A DNA stretch of 58,161 nucleotides from a virus. A program made the translations under genes and the position numbers. The DNA is taken from IMG/VR virus record IMGVR_UViG_3300049048_000078, positions 1-58,161 of that record, one strand, 5' to 3'. This document shows positions 1 through 6,676 of the stretch, in pieces. How positions within the stretch are numbered: the stretch's first letter is position 1; every line of letters starts with the position of its first letter. The notes below the pieces were generated by a model, which worked only from the letters and a program-made list of their open reading frames with translations, was not told where the DNA came from and did not search any database.

Positions 1-350
1 ACGCCAAGGCCATCATTGCGTCCATCAAGAAGGGCGCCAAGTTCGAAGATATCGCCAAGAAGCAGTCCAAGGACCCAGGCTCCGGCGCCAAGGGTGGCGA
101 TCTGGATTGGGCCAATCCTTCCAGCTATGTGAGCGAATTCACCAACGCCCTGGTCAAGCTCGAAAAGGGCAAGATGACCGACACGCCCGTGAAGAGTCAA
201 TTCGGCTGGCACGTGATCCGTCTCGACGACATCCGCCAGGCCGAACTGCCCAAGCTGGAGGAAGTGAAGCCCCAGGTGGCGCAGCAGCTGCAGCAACAAA
301 AGCTGGCCAAGTTCCAGGAAGAGCTGCGCACCAAGGCCAAGGTCGAATAG
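1..350 (+). CDS. Peptidyl-prolyl cis-trans isomerase, parvulin (PpiC/SurA-like), C-terminal part
   Basis: This host gene enters from the left edge with its N-terminus missing. About 115 residues are visible, read from base 3 to a TAG at 348-350. The visible part has the parvulin pattern: FEDIAKKQSKDPGSGAKGGD, then FTNALVKLEKG, then the QFGWHVIRLDDI block that forms the end of the PPIase fold, followed by a lysine/glutamine-rich tail. PpiC-type proteins isomerise prolyl bonds and usually help fold periplasmic or outer-membrane proteins. A strong terminator follows about 50 bases after the stop. The gene lies outside the prophage. Whether a SurA-like N-terminal domain or signal peptide is present cannot be seen here. 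Confidence 0.93.
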   Translation, partial: AKAIIASIKKGAKFEDIAKKQSKDPGSGAKGGDLDWANPSSYVSEFTNALVKLEKGKMTDTPVKSQFGWHVIRLDDIRQAELPKLEEVKPQVAQQLQQQKLAKFQEELRTKAKVE

Positions 351-402
351 CGACTGCGGAGATTGCAGGAAGCGCCTCCATGGGCGCGCTCCTCCACCGA
401 GG

Positions 403-430
403 AAAACGCGGCCCAGGCCGCGTTTTTTTT
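403..430 (+). terminator. Rho-independent terminator after the isomerase gene
   Basis: An 8-bp GC-rich stem (AACGCGGC/GCCGCGTT) with a 2-base CA gap as drawn, which would fold with a slightly larger loop, is followed by an uninterrupted run of T on the plus strand. It ends the transcript of the peptidyl-prolyl isomerase gene. Confidence 0.85.
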
Positions 431-508
431 CGCCCGCTCACCAATGGTTGGCAACCCTGATCAGTGCCCAAACGGCGCCAGATCAACCACCCGGGCCAGC
501 GGATCATT

Positions 509-1321
509 TCAAGAACGCATCCAGACCACGCCAGTCAAAATCGCCAGCATCACCGGCTGATGCAGCATGTAATAGCTCAGGCTCCACCGCCCAAGACCCG
601 CCAGCAGTGCGCCTCCGGCAGGCAACTGCCATTGCAATAAGGCGGGACGATGCGCCAGTAACCATTGCCCGCTGGCCAGCCCCCACCACATGACTCCCAA
701 CCAGGGGAGCACGGGAACATAGTCTTCGGTGTAGGGCTTGCGTGCCACCAGGCCCAGCCAATTCAAAGCCCGGCTGTTGAACCACGGGGCCAGTTCGGCC
801 AGCGCACCGGAACCGGATAGCAGATCGTGCGCCAGAGGAGGCAACATAACGGCAACCAGCCCTGCCAGCCAGAGCCAACGGCCCCAACCCGCCGTACAGC
901 GGGCAACGACAAGCATGACCGCCATGCCATGCAGCACGCCGAAGTAGATGAAGCTTCGCGGGAACATGATGGCGGAGCCCAGCGTGACCAGCAAGGCGCA
1001 AAAAGCAATCTGCGCCCACCTCCGGCCAAACCGCGCCCAGCCCTGCCCTTGGTGCAACGCGATGGCCTGACCCAGCCCGGCGCAAAAAAGAAAAAGACTG
1101 ACGATGCCAGTGCGCTGCAGGGTCCAGAACGGATCGGTACGAAAGTCCTGGGGCCAAAACCCCAAATGGCTCAGGTCAAAGCAAAAGTGAAAGATCGTCA
1201 TCCACACCATGGCAAGACCCCGCAAGGCATCTACCAAGTCATAACGGCGCGAGGAGGTGGGGGCTGTGGCAGGGGCTAACGAAGGCATCGCACGGATCAT
1301 GGCTTTGCGCTGAGATGGCAT
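509..1321 (-). CDS. DUF1624 / heparan-alpha-glucosaminide N-acetyltransferase-like membrane protein
   Basis: A 270-residue integral membrane protein with about seven hydrophobic segments. After a short cytoplasmic N-terminus comes RYDLVDALRGLAMVWMTIFH, the signature start of the DUF1624/HGSNAT-like acyltransferase family. His residues in the first helix (FHFCFDLSHLGF) fit the family's acyl-transfer site. The C-terminal helix SLSYYMLHQPVMLAIL is also typical. Family members transfer acyl groups across the membrane, but the substrate here is unknown. Internal Met codons at residues 8 and 12 are alternative starts. This is the last host gene before the attachment site and is transcribed toward the isomerase gene. 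Confidence 0.85.
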   Translation of the reverse strand: MPSQRKAMIRAMPSLAPATAPTSSRRYDLVDALRGLAMVWMTIFHFCFDLSHLGFWPQDFRTDPFWTLQRTGIVSLFLFCAGLGQAIALHQGQGWARFGRRWAQIAFCALLVTLGSAIMFPRSFIYFGVLHGMAVMLVVARCTAGWGRWLWLAGLVAVMLPPLAHDLLSGSGALAELAPWFNSRALNWLGLVARKPYTEDYVPVLPWLGVMWWGLASGQWLLAHRPALLQWQLPAGGALLAGLGRWSLSYYMLHQPVMLAILTGVVWMRS

Positions 1322-1449
1322 GGGCGACGGGTTGCAGGAGCCAATGGCGGCAGGGAATCAATGCATCCCGCCGAATTCAACGGAATCTACCGCATTCATC
1401 GCATCCGGCAATCTACGGGCATCCGCACCAGCCCATGATGGAAATGAAA

Positions 1450-1479
1450 AAGGCCCTGCAACAGATGCTGCAGGGCCTT
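1450..1479 (-). terminator. Terminator downstream of the tRNA-Pro 3' end
   Basis: A perfect stem AAGGCCCTGCA/TGCAGGGCCTT with a short loop is followed on the minus strand by a run of five T. It sits just past the CCA end of the tRNA-Pro fragment, so it was the natural terminator of that tRNA transcript before the prophage separated the two halves. Confidence 0.8.
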
Positions 1480-1486
1480 CAAACAT

Positions 1487-1536
1487 TGGTCGGAGCGGCG
1501 GGATTCGAACTCGCGACCCTCTGCTCCCAAAGCAGC
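1487..1536 (-). other. attL: truncated 3' end of tRNA-Pro(UGG)
   Basis: Read on the minus strand, this stretch gives an anticodon loop TTTGGGA (anticodon UGG, proline), a T-arm with GTTCGAAT, the 3' acceptor strand and an encoded CCA (TGG at 1487-1489 on plus). No matching D-arm or 5' acceptor strand exists to the right, so only the 3' half is present. Phage integration into tRNA 3' ends leaves such a fragment at one end while the other end carries the intact tRNA. The crossover core therefore lies within this segment. The homology breaks in the anticodon stem near 1536, where phage DNA begins. The intact tRNA-Pro and the integrase are expected beyond the right edge of the window. Confidence 0.85.
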
Positions 1537-1630
1537 GCTGCAAACTTTGAAAATCAACAGCTTAGCGCAATTTTGTCTAACGACAGGACGCCGCGAATGG
1601 GTCTATTTTCAGACGAGCGCATGAAGCTTG

Positions 1631-1930
1631 TTAGACAGCCTTCGCCTGCAGGTGCGCAATTGTGTTCTGCCGAATCATCATCTTCACCTGCTGCTCAAAG
1701 TCGGTACGTGCCTTGTCCATGGGGCTCTGATCCACCTGCTTGCACATATGCAAATACTTAGCCAGCAGATCCTGCTTGTCCTTGGATTGCGATGTGGCAG
1801 CAAAGAGCAGCGCTGCCTGCGATTCGGCATTGAGCAAGGCCTGATTGACTTTGTCCGTCAACACAAATACCTGCTCCTTGAGCGCCTTAACTTCTTCTTG
1901 TAGCGCTTTGATCTGTTCGTCCTGTGTCAT
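1631..1930 (-). CDS. Small coiled-coil protein of unknown function
   Basis: A 99-residue soluble protein. Residues 1-60 form a strong heptad pattern (EQIKALQEEVKALKEQV, then LTDKVNQALLNAES) predicting a coiled coil. The C-terminal half is charged, with a QQVKMMIRQNTIAHL segment. I recognise no family. Its start overlaps the stop of the SRAP gene by four bases (ATGA), so the two are translationally coupled and would share the SOS-type promoter upstream of the SRAP gene. It is the last phage gene before the attachment site, the usual place for lysogenic accessory genes. Confidence 0.75.
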   Translation of the reverse strand: MTQDEQIKALQEEVKALKEQVFVLTDKVNQALLNAESQAALLFAATSQSKDKQDLLAKYLHMCKQVDQSPMDKARTDFEQQVKMMIRQNTIAHLQAKAV

Positions 1931-2604
1931 GGTCTCTCCGAAATGCCGACGGCGCCGGCATCAAAAATTTCAACCTCTGCCAGGCGCAATAAGGCCTGGG
2001 CTTCCTGTTGTGTTCCGGCAAGCCACTGGTCATAGTCGGCCGGATCCAGCGGGATCACGCTGCGCTTGTCCTGCTTGTCTGCCGCCAGTTTGGGGTCGGG
2101 CTTGTGCATGCGGCTCATCAGCGGGTGCGCGTCCGCGTTGATCGTCAGCATCGTGTAGCTCTCGTGGACCTCGCCCGTGGCCTTGTCGGTCCACGTGTTC
2201 CACAGCCCGGCAAGACCCCACGGGCGCCCGTCCATACGCCGGAACCGCCACCACACGTTCTTTCCGCTCTCCCAGTTCGGCTCGTCGAAGTCAGCGGCAG
2301 GGATGATGCAGCGCTGTCCGCGCGCCCAGGGCAGTTTGTAGCTGGCCTTGGCCGCCAGCTCCTCGCTGCGGGCGTTGTTGGTCGGGTATTTCAGGCGGGG
2401 TTCTTTCGCAAACCAAGGGATCAGGCCCCACTGGCCCACCACCAGCTCACGGCTGTAGCCAGCATCGTCCCGAGCCCGGCGGATGAACGGGCCTTTGCCA
2501 CGAGGGAACAGGGTCTGATCCCACCAGCGCACGGGGTTGCGGCTGGTGATGGACCACTCGCGCTCAATGTCCGCCACCTCGGGAGGTGTGTAGCGATTGC
2601 ACAT
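1927..2604 (-). CDS. SOS response-associated peptidase (SRAP, YedK/HMCES-type) DNA-abasic-site protein
   Basis: 225 residues. SRAP proteins cross-link to abasic sites in single-stranded DNA through Cys2 and protect them from error-prone processing. The start at 2604 gives M-C-N-R-Y, placing the catalytic Cys at position 2 after Met removal. The reading frame is open far upstream, but that start would destroy the Cys2 N-terminus. Other family residues are visible: Asn77 in NNARSE, Glu108 in DFDEP and His167 in SRMH, matching YedK Asn75, Glu105 and His160 in order and spacing. A LexA-type box lies 30 bases upstream of the start. The coiled-coil gene downstream overlaps it. It may repair or protect phage single-stranded DNA during SOS, or be a lysogenic fitness gene. 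Confidence 0.92.
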   Translation of the reverse strand: MCNRYTPPEVADIEREWSITSRNPVRWWDQTLFPRGKGPFIRRARDDAGYSRELVVGQWGLIPWFAKEPRLKYPTNNARSEELAAKASYKLPWARGQRCIIPAADFDEPNWESGKNVWWRFRRMDGRPWGLAGLWNTWTDKATGEVHESYTMLTINADAHPLMSRMHKPDPKLAADKQDKRSVIPLDPADYDQWLAGTQQEAQALLRLAEVEIFDAGAVGISERP

Positions 2605-2633
2605 GGCCTTCACTTTACACCGAAATCGCAAAC

Positions 2634-2653
2634 AACTGTATATTTGCACAGTG
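2634..2653. promoter_or_regulatory. LexA (SOS) box
   Basis: The sequence AACTGTATATTTGCACAGTG contains CTGT-N8-ACAG (2636-2651), the SOS-box form used by LexA in gamma- and beta-proteobacteria. On the minus strand a possible -10 (TATACA, 2638-2643) lies inside it, so LexA binding would block transcription of the SRAP gene. It is also 34 bases from the divergent gene at 2687 and could control both. Confidence 0.8.
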
Positions 2654-2686
2654 TTTTGCGAAGTCATCACCCTCCGCGCGTCCGGC

Positions 2687-3088
2687 ATGCGGCTGCGCCC
2701 CGCCGAATGGCCCGAGCCTGCGCGCGGGCTGCTCAGAATGCACCACATGTCGTACGCCGACTGTGCGGCGCGCCGCTCGCTGCGCCGACTGGATCTACTT
2801 GGCGAGTGGGTCTCCCACCCGATCTGCCTGCTGCACCTGTTCGAGCCCGAGCTGGTGGACTTGGTGGGCGACGGCATGCTGCTGCGGGGCCACGTCATCG
2901 AGACCCGAAACGGCCGCACCTGCGAGCATGAGCAGCTGTGGCTGGTGCGCCCCTGCAGCACAGCAGAGGGCCCGCCCCTGCCGCGCTTTGACCCGAGCAA
3001 ATGGATGCGAAAGCTGCCGGTGGAGGATCGCACCGGAAATGAACCGTCAGTGAGCGAGCAATGGCACAGGACCCACGTCAAGTACTGA
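2687..3088 (+). CDS. Hypothetical protein, divergent from SRAP
   Basis: 133 residues, starting M-R-L-R-P-A-E-W. The frame stays open further left, but an upstream start would run through the LexA box and the divergent promoter, so the internal Met is preferred. The protein is rich in Arg, Trp and Cys, with a compact basic N-terminal region (YADCAARRSLRRLDLLGEWV) and a beta-rich middle (GMLLRGHVIETRNGRTCEHEQLWLV). No signal peptide or membrane segment is seen and I recognise no family. The next gene starts inside its 3' end, indicating a small rightward operon that may share SOS control. Confidence 0.6.
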   Translation: MRLRPAEWPEPARGLLRMHHMSYADCAARRSLRRLDLLGEWVSHPICLLHLFEPELVDLVGDGMLLRGHVIETRNGRTCEHEQLWLVRPCSTAEGPPLPRFDPSKWMRKLPVEDRTGNEPSVSEQWHRTHVKY

Positions 3089-3288
3089 CCCCGTACCCCA
3101 CCCTCCTGCGCTACCCAACGTGGTACGGCAGCATGCCCGATGAGCAGGTGTTGCCTTTGGAGGCTGCGGCCTACCTGGTCGAGCAACAAACCCTCGACCG
3201 CTGGACAGTGACCGTGAAGCACACCGGCGAAGTACTCTACCGAGGCATTGGGCCTGTAGAAGTCATCGAATCTCCGGCACCTTTCTAG
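3061..3288 (+). CDS. Small hypothetical protein
   Basis: 75 residues. It overlaps the end of the preceding gene by 28 bases in another frame. It has a proline/tyrosine-rich start (LTPYPTLLRYPTWYGSMPDE), then a short helix (LPLEAAAYLVEQQ) and a beta segment ending EVLYRGIGPVEVIES. No recognisable domain, membrane segment or signal. The long overlap without an obvious ribosome site makes translation depend on coupling. Confidence 0.5.
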   Translation: MAQDPRQVLTPYPTLLRYPTWYGSMPDEQVLPLEAAAYLVEQQTLDRWTVTVKHTGEVLYRGIGPVEVIESPAPF

Positions 3289-3385
3289 TTTCACGCCGAC
3301 ATTGATGTGCCTTGCGCGGGCGCGATGGCCTACAGCGGCTTGTCGGAGCACTGGCTAAACTTTTTCCATCGAATAGGAGGCGCCC

Positions 3386-3628
3386 ATGCCCTACGCACTA
3401 CAGGTCATCACTGATCCCGACCACGCCGACAGCTACCGCTGGGTTGTACTGGCACAAGAGCCGGATGACGCCGGCCGCTTTCGCGAGCACTCGGCGTCCG
3501 ATTGCGAGTTCACCGACTGGGCTGCAGCCTTGGATGCCGGGACTTTGGCGCTGGCGGCGGCCGAGGGGCAACCCCATGAGAACGCGGCGGCCGACCCGGT
3601 CGGCGACGCGGATTGCTCAGGCCCCTGA
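3386..3628 (+). CDS. Small acidic hypothetical protein
   Basis: 80 residues, preceded by an excellent ribosome site (AGGAGG, 7 bases before ATG), which settles the start. The first half reads like a small alpha/beta domain (YALQVITDPDHADSYRWVVL) and the tail is acidic and alanine-rich. No known family. It sits 97 bases after the previous stop in a row of small plus-strand genes at the prophage edge and probably has its own translation control. Confidence 0.6.
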   Translation: MPYALQVITDPDHADSYRWVVLAQEPDDAGRFREHSASDCEFTDWAAALDAGTLALAAAEGQPHENAAADPVGDADCSGP

Positions 3629-3665
3629 AAAATAGGCCGTGTTGGGCGGCCCGTAAACTCGCCCG

Positions 3666-3929
3666 ATGGCCCATATCTACGACCAGCTCTTGGCAGCATT
3701 GAAATCGCACTGGACGGCGCACAGCAACGCGTATCCGCAAAAGTTCATCCTCTCACCGGCGGACAACGAAGTCTTGAAAGACGCCCGCGGGTCGATCAAC
3801 AAGGCTGTGACCGGAAAGGACTTCTCGGCTCACACGACCTTCATGGATGTGAAAATCGAGGTACGCGACGACTCGCCCGGGATCATGGTTGCGGTCGATG
3901 GGACCGAAACGCCACTCCCAACCCAATGA
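3666..3929 (+). CDS. Small hypothetical protein
   Basis: 87 residues: MAHIYDQLLAALKSHWTAHS followed by a region with PQKFILSPADNEVLKDARG and a C-terminal beta-strand-like DVKIEVRDDSPGIMVAVDG. The YPQKFILSP pattern suggests a small alpha/beta binding domain, but I cannot name a family. Last gene of the plus-strand edge group. A hairpin follows directly after its stop. Confidence 0.6.
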   Translation: MAHIYDQLLAALKSHWTAHSNAYPQKFILSPADNEVLKDARGSINKAVTGKDFSAHTTFMDVKIEVRDDSPGIMVAVDGTETPLPTQ

Positions 3930-3931
3930 AA

Positions 3932-3954
3932 AAGGCCCGCACGACGCGGGCCTT
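3932..3954 (-). terminator. Rho-independent terminator (minus, perhaps bidirectional)
   Basis: Stem AAGGCCCGC/GCGGGCCTT with a short loop between convergent genes. The run of T lies on the minus strand, so it mainly ends the leftward transcript that includes the lysis genes. Its position right after the plus-strand stop suggests it also slows rightward transcription. Confidence 0.75.
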
Positions 3955-3981
3955 CTCAGTTCCGCACCTGGCTGGCCAGGA

Positions 3982-4257
3982 TCAGATCGACGGGCACATC
4001 CGCCAGGAAGGGTGTACCGAGGGTCGTCGCTTGAGCACGCGACCCACGAAGGCTCGCGCCGCTACCAGCGCCACGCGCGGTTTTTCTTGGGTCGGTGGCT
4101 GGGTCTGTGCCTGAAAGGGCTCCATCCAGGCGGTCAGGAGGCGGTCGATGCCCAGGCGCGCAGCGGACACAGCACGGTCAGCAGCGGCAGAGAACGCAGA
4201 CGCGGCAGCCAGGCAGGCCACGGCCAGGACGGAAAAAAAGCGAGACGAACGGGTCAT
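3982..4257 (-). CDS. Small exported protein of unknown function
   Basis: 91 residues with a clear N-terminal signal peptide (MTRSSRFFSVLAVACLAAAS, cleavage likely after AFSAAA). The mature part of about 65 residues is basic with no recognised domain. The ribosome site GGAGATT precedes the ATG. It is the last gene of the leftward lysis-end operon, 28 bases from the terminator, where phages often place lysogenic or lysis-accessory genes. Confidence 0.55.
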   Translation of the reverse strand: MTRSSRFFSVLAVACLAAASAFSAAADRAVSAARLGIDRLLTAWMEPFQAQTQPPTQEKPRVALVAARAFVGRVLKRRPSVHPSWRMCPSI

Positions 4258-4318
4258 GTGAATCTCCAGAAGGTGATGCCGTGGCTACCGGCGAGGGCCC
4301 CTTGCCATTGCGGGGATT

Positions 4319-4507
4319 TCAGGATGGAAGACGCTCGCCCGTCTCGTAGGGCTCTCGGTCGTCCAGGCTGTTGTGCGCCCAGACATCGGGCTCCTCATCG
4401 TCCTCCACGGGCCGGCACCAGCACGTGCTCTTGAAGTCGTGCGGGCGGAGATCGTCTATCGGAGTGATGTGGATTTCCGTGGCGGTGGAGGCGAGGAGCC
4501 AGGTCAT
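4319..4507 (-). CDS. Small hypothetical phage protein
   Basis: 62 residues: MTWLLASTATEIHITPIDDL, then DFKSTCWCRPVEDDEEPDVW and an acidic tail. The start is fixed by a four-base ATGA overlap with the upstream gene. Sequences of the type CWCxPxxDDE occur in many small uncharacterised phage proteins, but I cannot assign a function. It is probably translated by coupling to the metalloprotease-like gene. Confidence 0.65.
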   Translation of the reverse strand: MTWLLASTATEIHITPIDDLRPHDFKSTCWCRPVEDDEEPDVWAHNSLDDREPYETGERLPS

Positions 4508-4875
4508 GGCATGCGGGTCTCCGAGTAGGCGCGGATCAGTCCCTTGCTGATGTGCTGGATGGCGTAGGCCTCGGGCTCCCAGCCTGGATCCTCTTCCTTG
4601 ATGTGTTCCAGGATGCGCTGCCATACGTGGACTGCCTCATGCACCAGGGCACAGACAATCTCCACAGGATCGTCGATGCCGGTACCGCATGTCACGACGA
4701 CGATTCGGTCGCCGCTTTCATCTTCGAAGGCGGAGCACGCCGCGCCAAAAGGCTTTGCTGGGTACGGCGTCGCAGCCGGCCCCATGCGCTTCATCAGACG
4801 TCTCCATGACGACTCGTCCGGGCAGAAGGCGATACGCACCGGGTACCAGCCTGCGTCGATCCAGATGGTTTTCAT
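4504..4875 (-). CDS. Small protein with a zinc-peptidase-like HExxH motif
   Basis: 123 residues from the Met at 4875 (a longer start at 4932 would add 19 unlikely residues). Near residue 85 it carries LVHEAVHVWQ, an HExxH motif like the zinc-binding helix of small metalloproteases. Upstream lies DRIVVVTCGTGIDDPVEIV and downstream EPEAYAIQHISKGLI, whose Glu could be the third zinc ligand. This pattern resembles phage proteins that nearly match the SprT/Zincin-like fold. Activity is unproven. Its stop overlaps the next gene by four bases. Confidence 0.65.
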   Translation of the reverse strand: MKTIWIDAGWYPVRIAFCPDESSWRRLMKRMGPAATPYPAKPFGAACSAFEDESGDRIVVVTCGTGIDDPVEIVCALVHEAVHVWQRILEHIKEEDPGWEPEAYAIQHISKGLIRAYSETRMP

Positions 4876-4955
4876 GGGCGTGAAGATGGGTGCCGGCCTG
4901 GCTGGGCAAACCACTTGGCCATCCCGGCGCACCGGGGCGGGCCTTGCCGACGTGA

Positions 4956-5660
4956 TCAGGTCGAGGGACCATTCAGGCAGTGCTCAAGCATCGCCTTGGC
5001 CTGCCCAAAGTGCAGGAGGTTGGTGCCCACGGGCCGCGCACCGCCGCCGGCAGGCCGGTTGAACACGATCCCGCCGTCTGGCGAGAAGTCCTCGGGGAAT
5101 TGCCAGCCGAGAAAGCGCGTCACCATTTCATCGGTGACAGCTAGCTTCTGGGCAGAACTGGCGCGCTCTCCACAGCCCAGATAGCTGCGACGAGAGCCCT
5201 TCACAGCACCGCAGTTCGCACACAACTCACCGCCGTATGAAGCGCTGACGCGCCAATCGTGAGCGATGGCGGCAACGGCTGGCTGTGTTGACGCATGCTT
5301 CGGGCGACTGAAAACTTGCCACTGCGCTTCGGCATGCGTCGCAGCCAGTTTGCTTACTTGGGCCGCAGCTTCTTCGGCTGTGCTCGCGAAGTAAACCTCG
5401 TTCTGTACATCGAAGGTGTTCACTTTCGTAATGACGAACTGAAGCTCAACAGGGCCGTGAACAGTGCCGTCGCTCGTCACGACGCGGGCGTGAGGCTCGC
5501 TCGCGCGGATGGCAAGGGCCACTTCGTCGGCGCGCGCCGGACTGTCGAATTCACCGAGCGTCCCGCATGAGGCGGCGCCTCGCGGCAAGCCGTCGCTCTC
5601 GTAGCGGGTCACAACGTAACGTGTCACCGGGCGCACCCGGATTTCAAGGGTCTTGGTCAT
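4956..5660 (-). CDS. Hypothetical phage protein with a cysteine cluster
   Basis: 234 residues. The N-terminal third is beta-rich (TLEIRVRPVTRYVVTRYESD). The middle holds helices with DEVALAIRASEP. Around residue 150 a possible metal site appears, ELCANCGAVKGSRRSYLGC. The C-terminal part includes RFLGWQFPEDFSPDGGIVF, the FLxWxLPxxFxPDxGI pattern seen in many uncharacterised phage proteins of early or accessory regions. Start overlaps the Rz stop by four bases. Confidence 0.7.
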   Translation of the reverse strand: MTKTLEIRVRPVTRYVVTRYESDGLPRGAASCGTLGEFDSPARADEVALAIRASEPHARVVTSDGTVHGPVELQFVITKVNTFDVQNEVYFASTAEEAAAQVSKLAATHAEAQWQVFSRPKHASTQPAVAAIAHDWRVSASYGGELCANCGAVKGSRRSYLGCGERASSAQKLAVTDEMVTRFLGWQFPEDFSPDGGIVFNRPAGGGARPVGTNLLHFGQAKAMLEHCLNGPST

Positions 5661-6229
5661 GGTTCACTTTCTGGCTCCGCGGAGCCTGGGAGAATCCCGG
5701 CAGCCGGCCGGGGCGGTTCCGTCAGCGCGTCGTAGTCGCGCTCGCAGGACTGGCCGGAGATGCGGGCGGCATCGGCGTACGCAGCCAGGATTCCCGCTCT
5801 TTGGTCAGCGCGGCCGAGCACGTCGGCAAGCACTCCGATGGGATCTCCGGCTGCCTCGATTGCGGGCGCAGGGCTGGGATTCGCGGTGGCTCGACGGGCG
5901 TCGGCGACAAGGGCGGCGATGCGCTGCCGCAGCCCGTCAGAAGCACGGCGAGCGCTTGCAGCGTCCGCGTTTGCAGCTGCAATTTGTGTAGCGGTTTCAC
6001 GGGCATTCCTTTCTTGGTCGGCGGCCCAGCGGGCTTCTTGCGCACGCACGGCGCGCAGGGCCTTTGCCGTCAGGTCGGCGATGTGCTGCAGGGTCTGGGC
6101 GTTCTTGGTGCGAGTGTTTGCGGCATCGAGCTGGGCGGCGTGCAGACGCACGGTTTGCGCCACCAGCAGGCCGCCCAGCACCAGGGCGGCGGCCATCCAT
6201 CCGTAGCCCTTGAGCTTGTCGAGCAGCAT
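5657..6229 (-). CDS. Rz-like i-spanin (DUF2514-type)
   Basis: 190 residues, starting at 6229. A short cytoplasmic stretch precedes a single membrane segment (WMAAALVLGGLLVAQTV, residues 9-27), followed by a long periplasmic alpha-helical region rich in Ala, Arg and Gln (LDAANTRTKNAQTLQHIADL and on). That is the i-spanin layout. Spanins fuse inner and outer membranes in the final step of lysis. A second gene in another frame inside it encodes the lipoprotein partner. Start/stop overlaps link it to the lysis genes upstream. Confidence 0.85.
   Translation of the reverse strand: MLLDKLKGYGWMAAALVLGGLLVAQTVRLHAAQLDAANTRTKNAQTLQHIADLTAKALRAVRAQEARWAADQERNARETATQIAAANADAASARRASDGLRQRIAALVADARRATANPSPAPAIEAAGDPIGVLADVLGRADQRAGILAAYADAARISGQSCERDYDALTEPPRPAAGILPGSAEPESEP
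5722..6006 (-). CDS. Rz1-like o-spanin lipoprotein, nested inside Rz
   Basis: 94 residues in a second frame fully inside the Rz gene. It starts MPVKPLHKLQLQTRTLQALA and reaches a lipobox LLTGC with Cys26. After cleavage the mature protein is short and proline-rich (SPPLSPTPVEPPRIPAL), the hallmark of Rz1 outer-membrane spanins. A start 13 codons earlier is possible but would weaken the signal peptide. Full nesting is the lambda arrangement. Confidence 0.8.
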   Translation of the reverse strand: MPVKPLHKLQLQTRTLQALAVLLTGCGSASPPLSPTPVEPPRIPALRPQSRQPEIPSECLPTCSAALTKERESWLRTPMPPASPASPASATTTR

Positions 6230-6279
6230 CACAGGCCCCTCCACCAGTACCACCACATGGCGAGCAGGATGGGGTTCAT
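6229..6279 (-). CDS. 16-codon micro-ORF in the lysis cassette
   Basis: It encodes MNPILLAMWWYWWRGL, a very hydrophobic, Trp-rich peptide. Its ATG overlaps the stop of the membrane-protein gene upstream (ATGA at 6276-6279), and its TGA overlaps the ATG of Rz (TGATG at 6227-6231). Being joined to both neighbours by coupling overlaps suggests that it is translated. It could be a tiny membrane peptide or only a relay that lets ribosomes reach Rz. Confidence 0.5.
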   Translation of the reverse strand: MNPILLAMWWYWWRGL

Positions 6280-6467
6280 GGCGAGCCCCAGCGCCGGGCG
6301 GCAACGACGATCAACGCGATCAGCACAGCTACCAGGAGCGCGGTGCATGCCCAGCCCAACGGCGTGCCCAGCAGGAACAGCAGCGCCTCGCCCCACCACG
6401 GGAGATAGAAGCCGCTTGCCAGGGCCGCACCGGGCAGCAGGGCGAGTAGCAGGAACAGCGCGCGCAT
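6276..6467 (-). CDS. Small membrane protein of the lysis cassette
   Basis: 63 residues. A signal-like N-terminus (RALFLLLALLPGAALASG) is followed by a WWGEALLFLLGTPLGWACTA segment and a second hydrophobic helix (LLVAVLIALIVVAARRW). Two membrane spans and the position between lipoprotein and spanin genes suggest a lysis-accessory role such as a second holin or antiholin, which I cannot prove. It overlaps its neighbours on both sides. Confidence 0.65.
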   Translation of the reverse strand: MRALFLLLALLPGAALASGFYLPWWGEALLFLLGTPLGWACTALLVAVLIALIVVAARRWGSP

Positions 6468-6676
6468 CAGATGCTCCCCTTCTGCCGCTGGATGCCGGCC
6501 CTGATGCCCAAGCCGTAGAAGTGCTTGGCCAAGCCCTCGATCTGGCGCTCGGACCACGGCGTGCAGCCGACGGCAGCGCACTCGGCGGCATCCTCTGCGG
6601 AGACATCCAGGCCTTTGGTGGTGGCGCAGCTCGCGCACAGAGTGGCGATAGCGATGGCGATCAGGGTCTTTTTCAT
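6467..6676 (-). CDS. Small secreted or lipoprotein of the lysis cassette
   Basis: 69 residues. The N-terminus MKKTLIAIAIATLCASCATT is a signal sequence with a Cys in lipobox position (A-S-C), although the residue at -3 (Cys) is not ideal. The mature part contains two more Cys (AAECAAVGCTPW) and a helix with LAKHFYGLGIRAG. Many phages carry a small lipoprotein like this between endolysin and spanins. Function unknown. Starts within the endolysin stop (ATGA). Confidence 0.65.
   Translation of the reverse strand: MKKTLIAIAIATLCASCATTKGLDVSAEDAAECAAVGCTPWSERQIEGLAKHFYGLGIRAGIQRQKGSI

Noticed and set aside
2605-3351. Upstream extension of the SRAP gene
   Set aside because: It would remove the essential Cys2 N-terminus and run across the LexA box and divergent gene.
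4872-4922. A 16-codon frame ending in the start codon of the HExxH protein gene
   Set aside because: It overlaps only the downstream start and its sequence is unremarkable, unlike the doubly coupled micro-ORF at 6229-6279.
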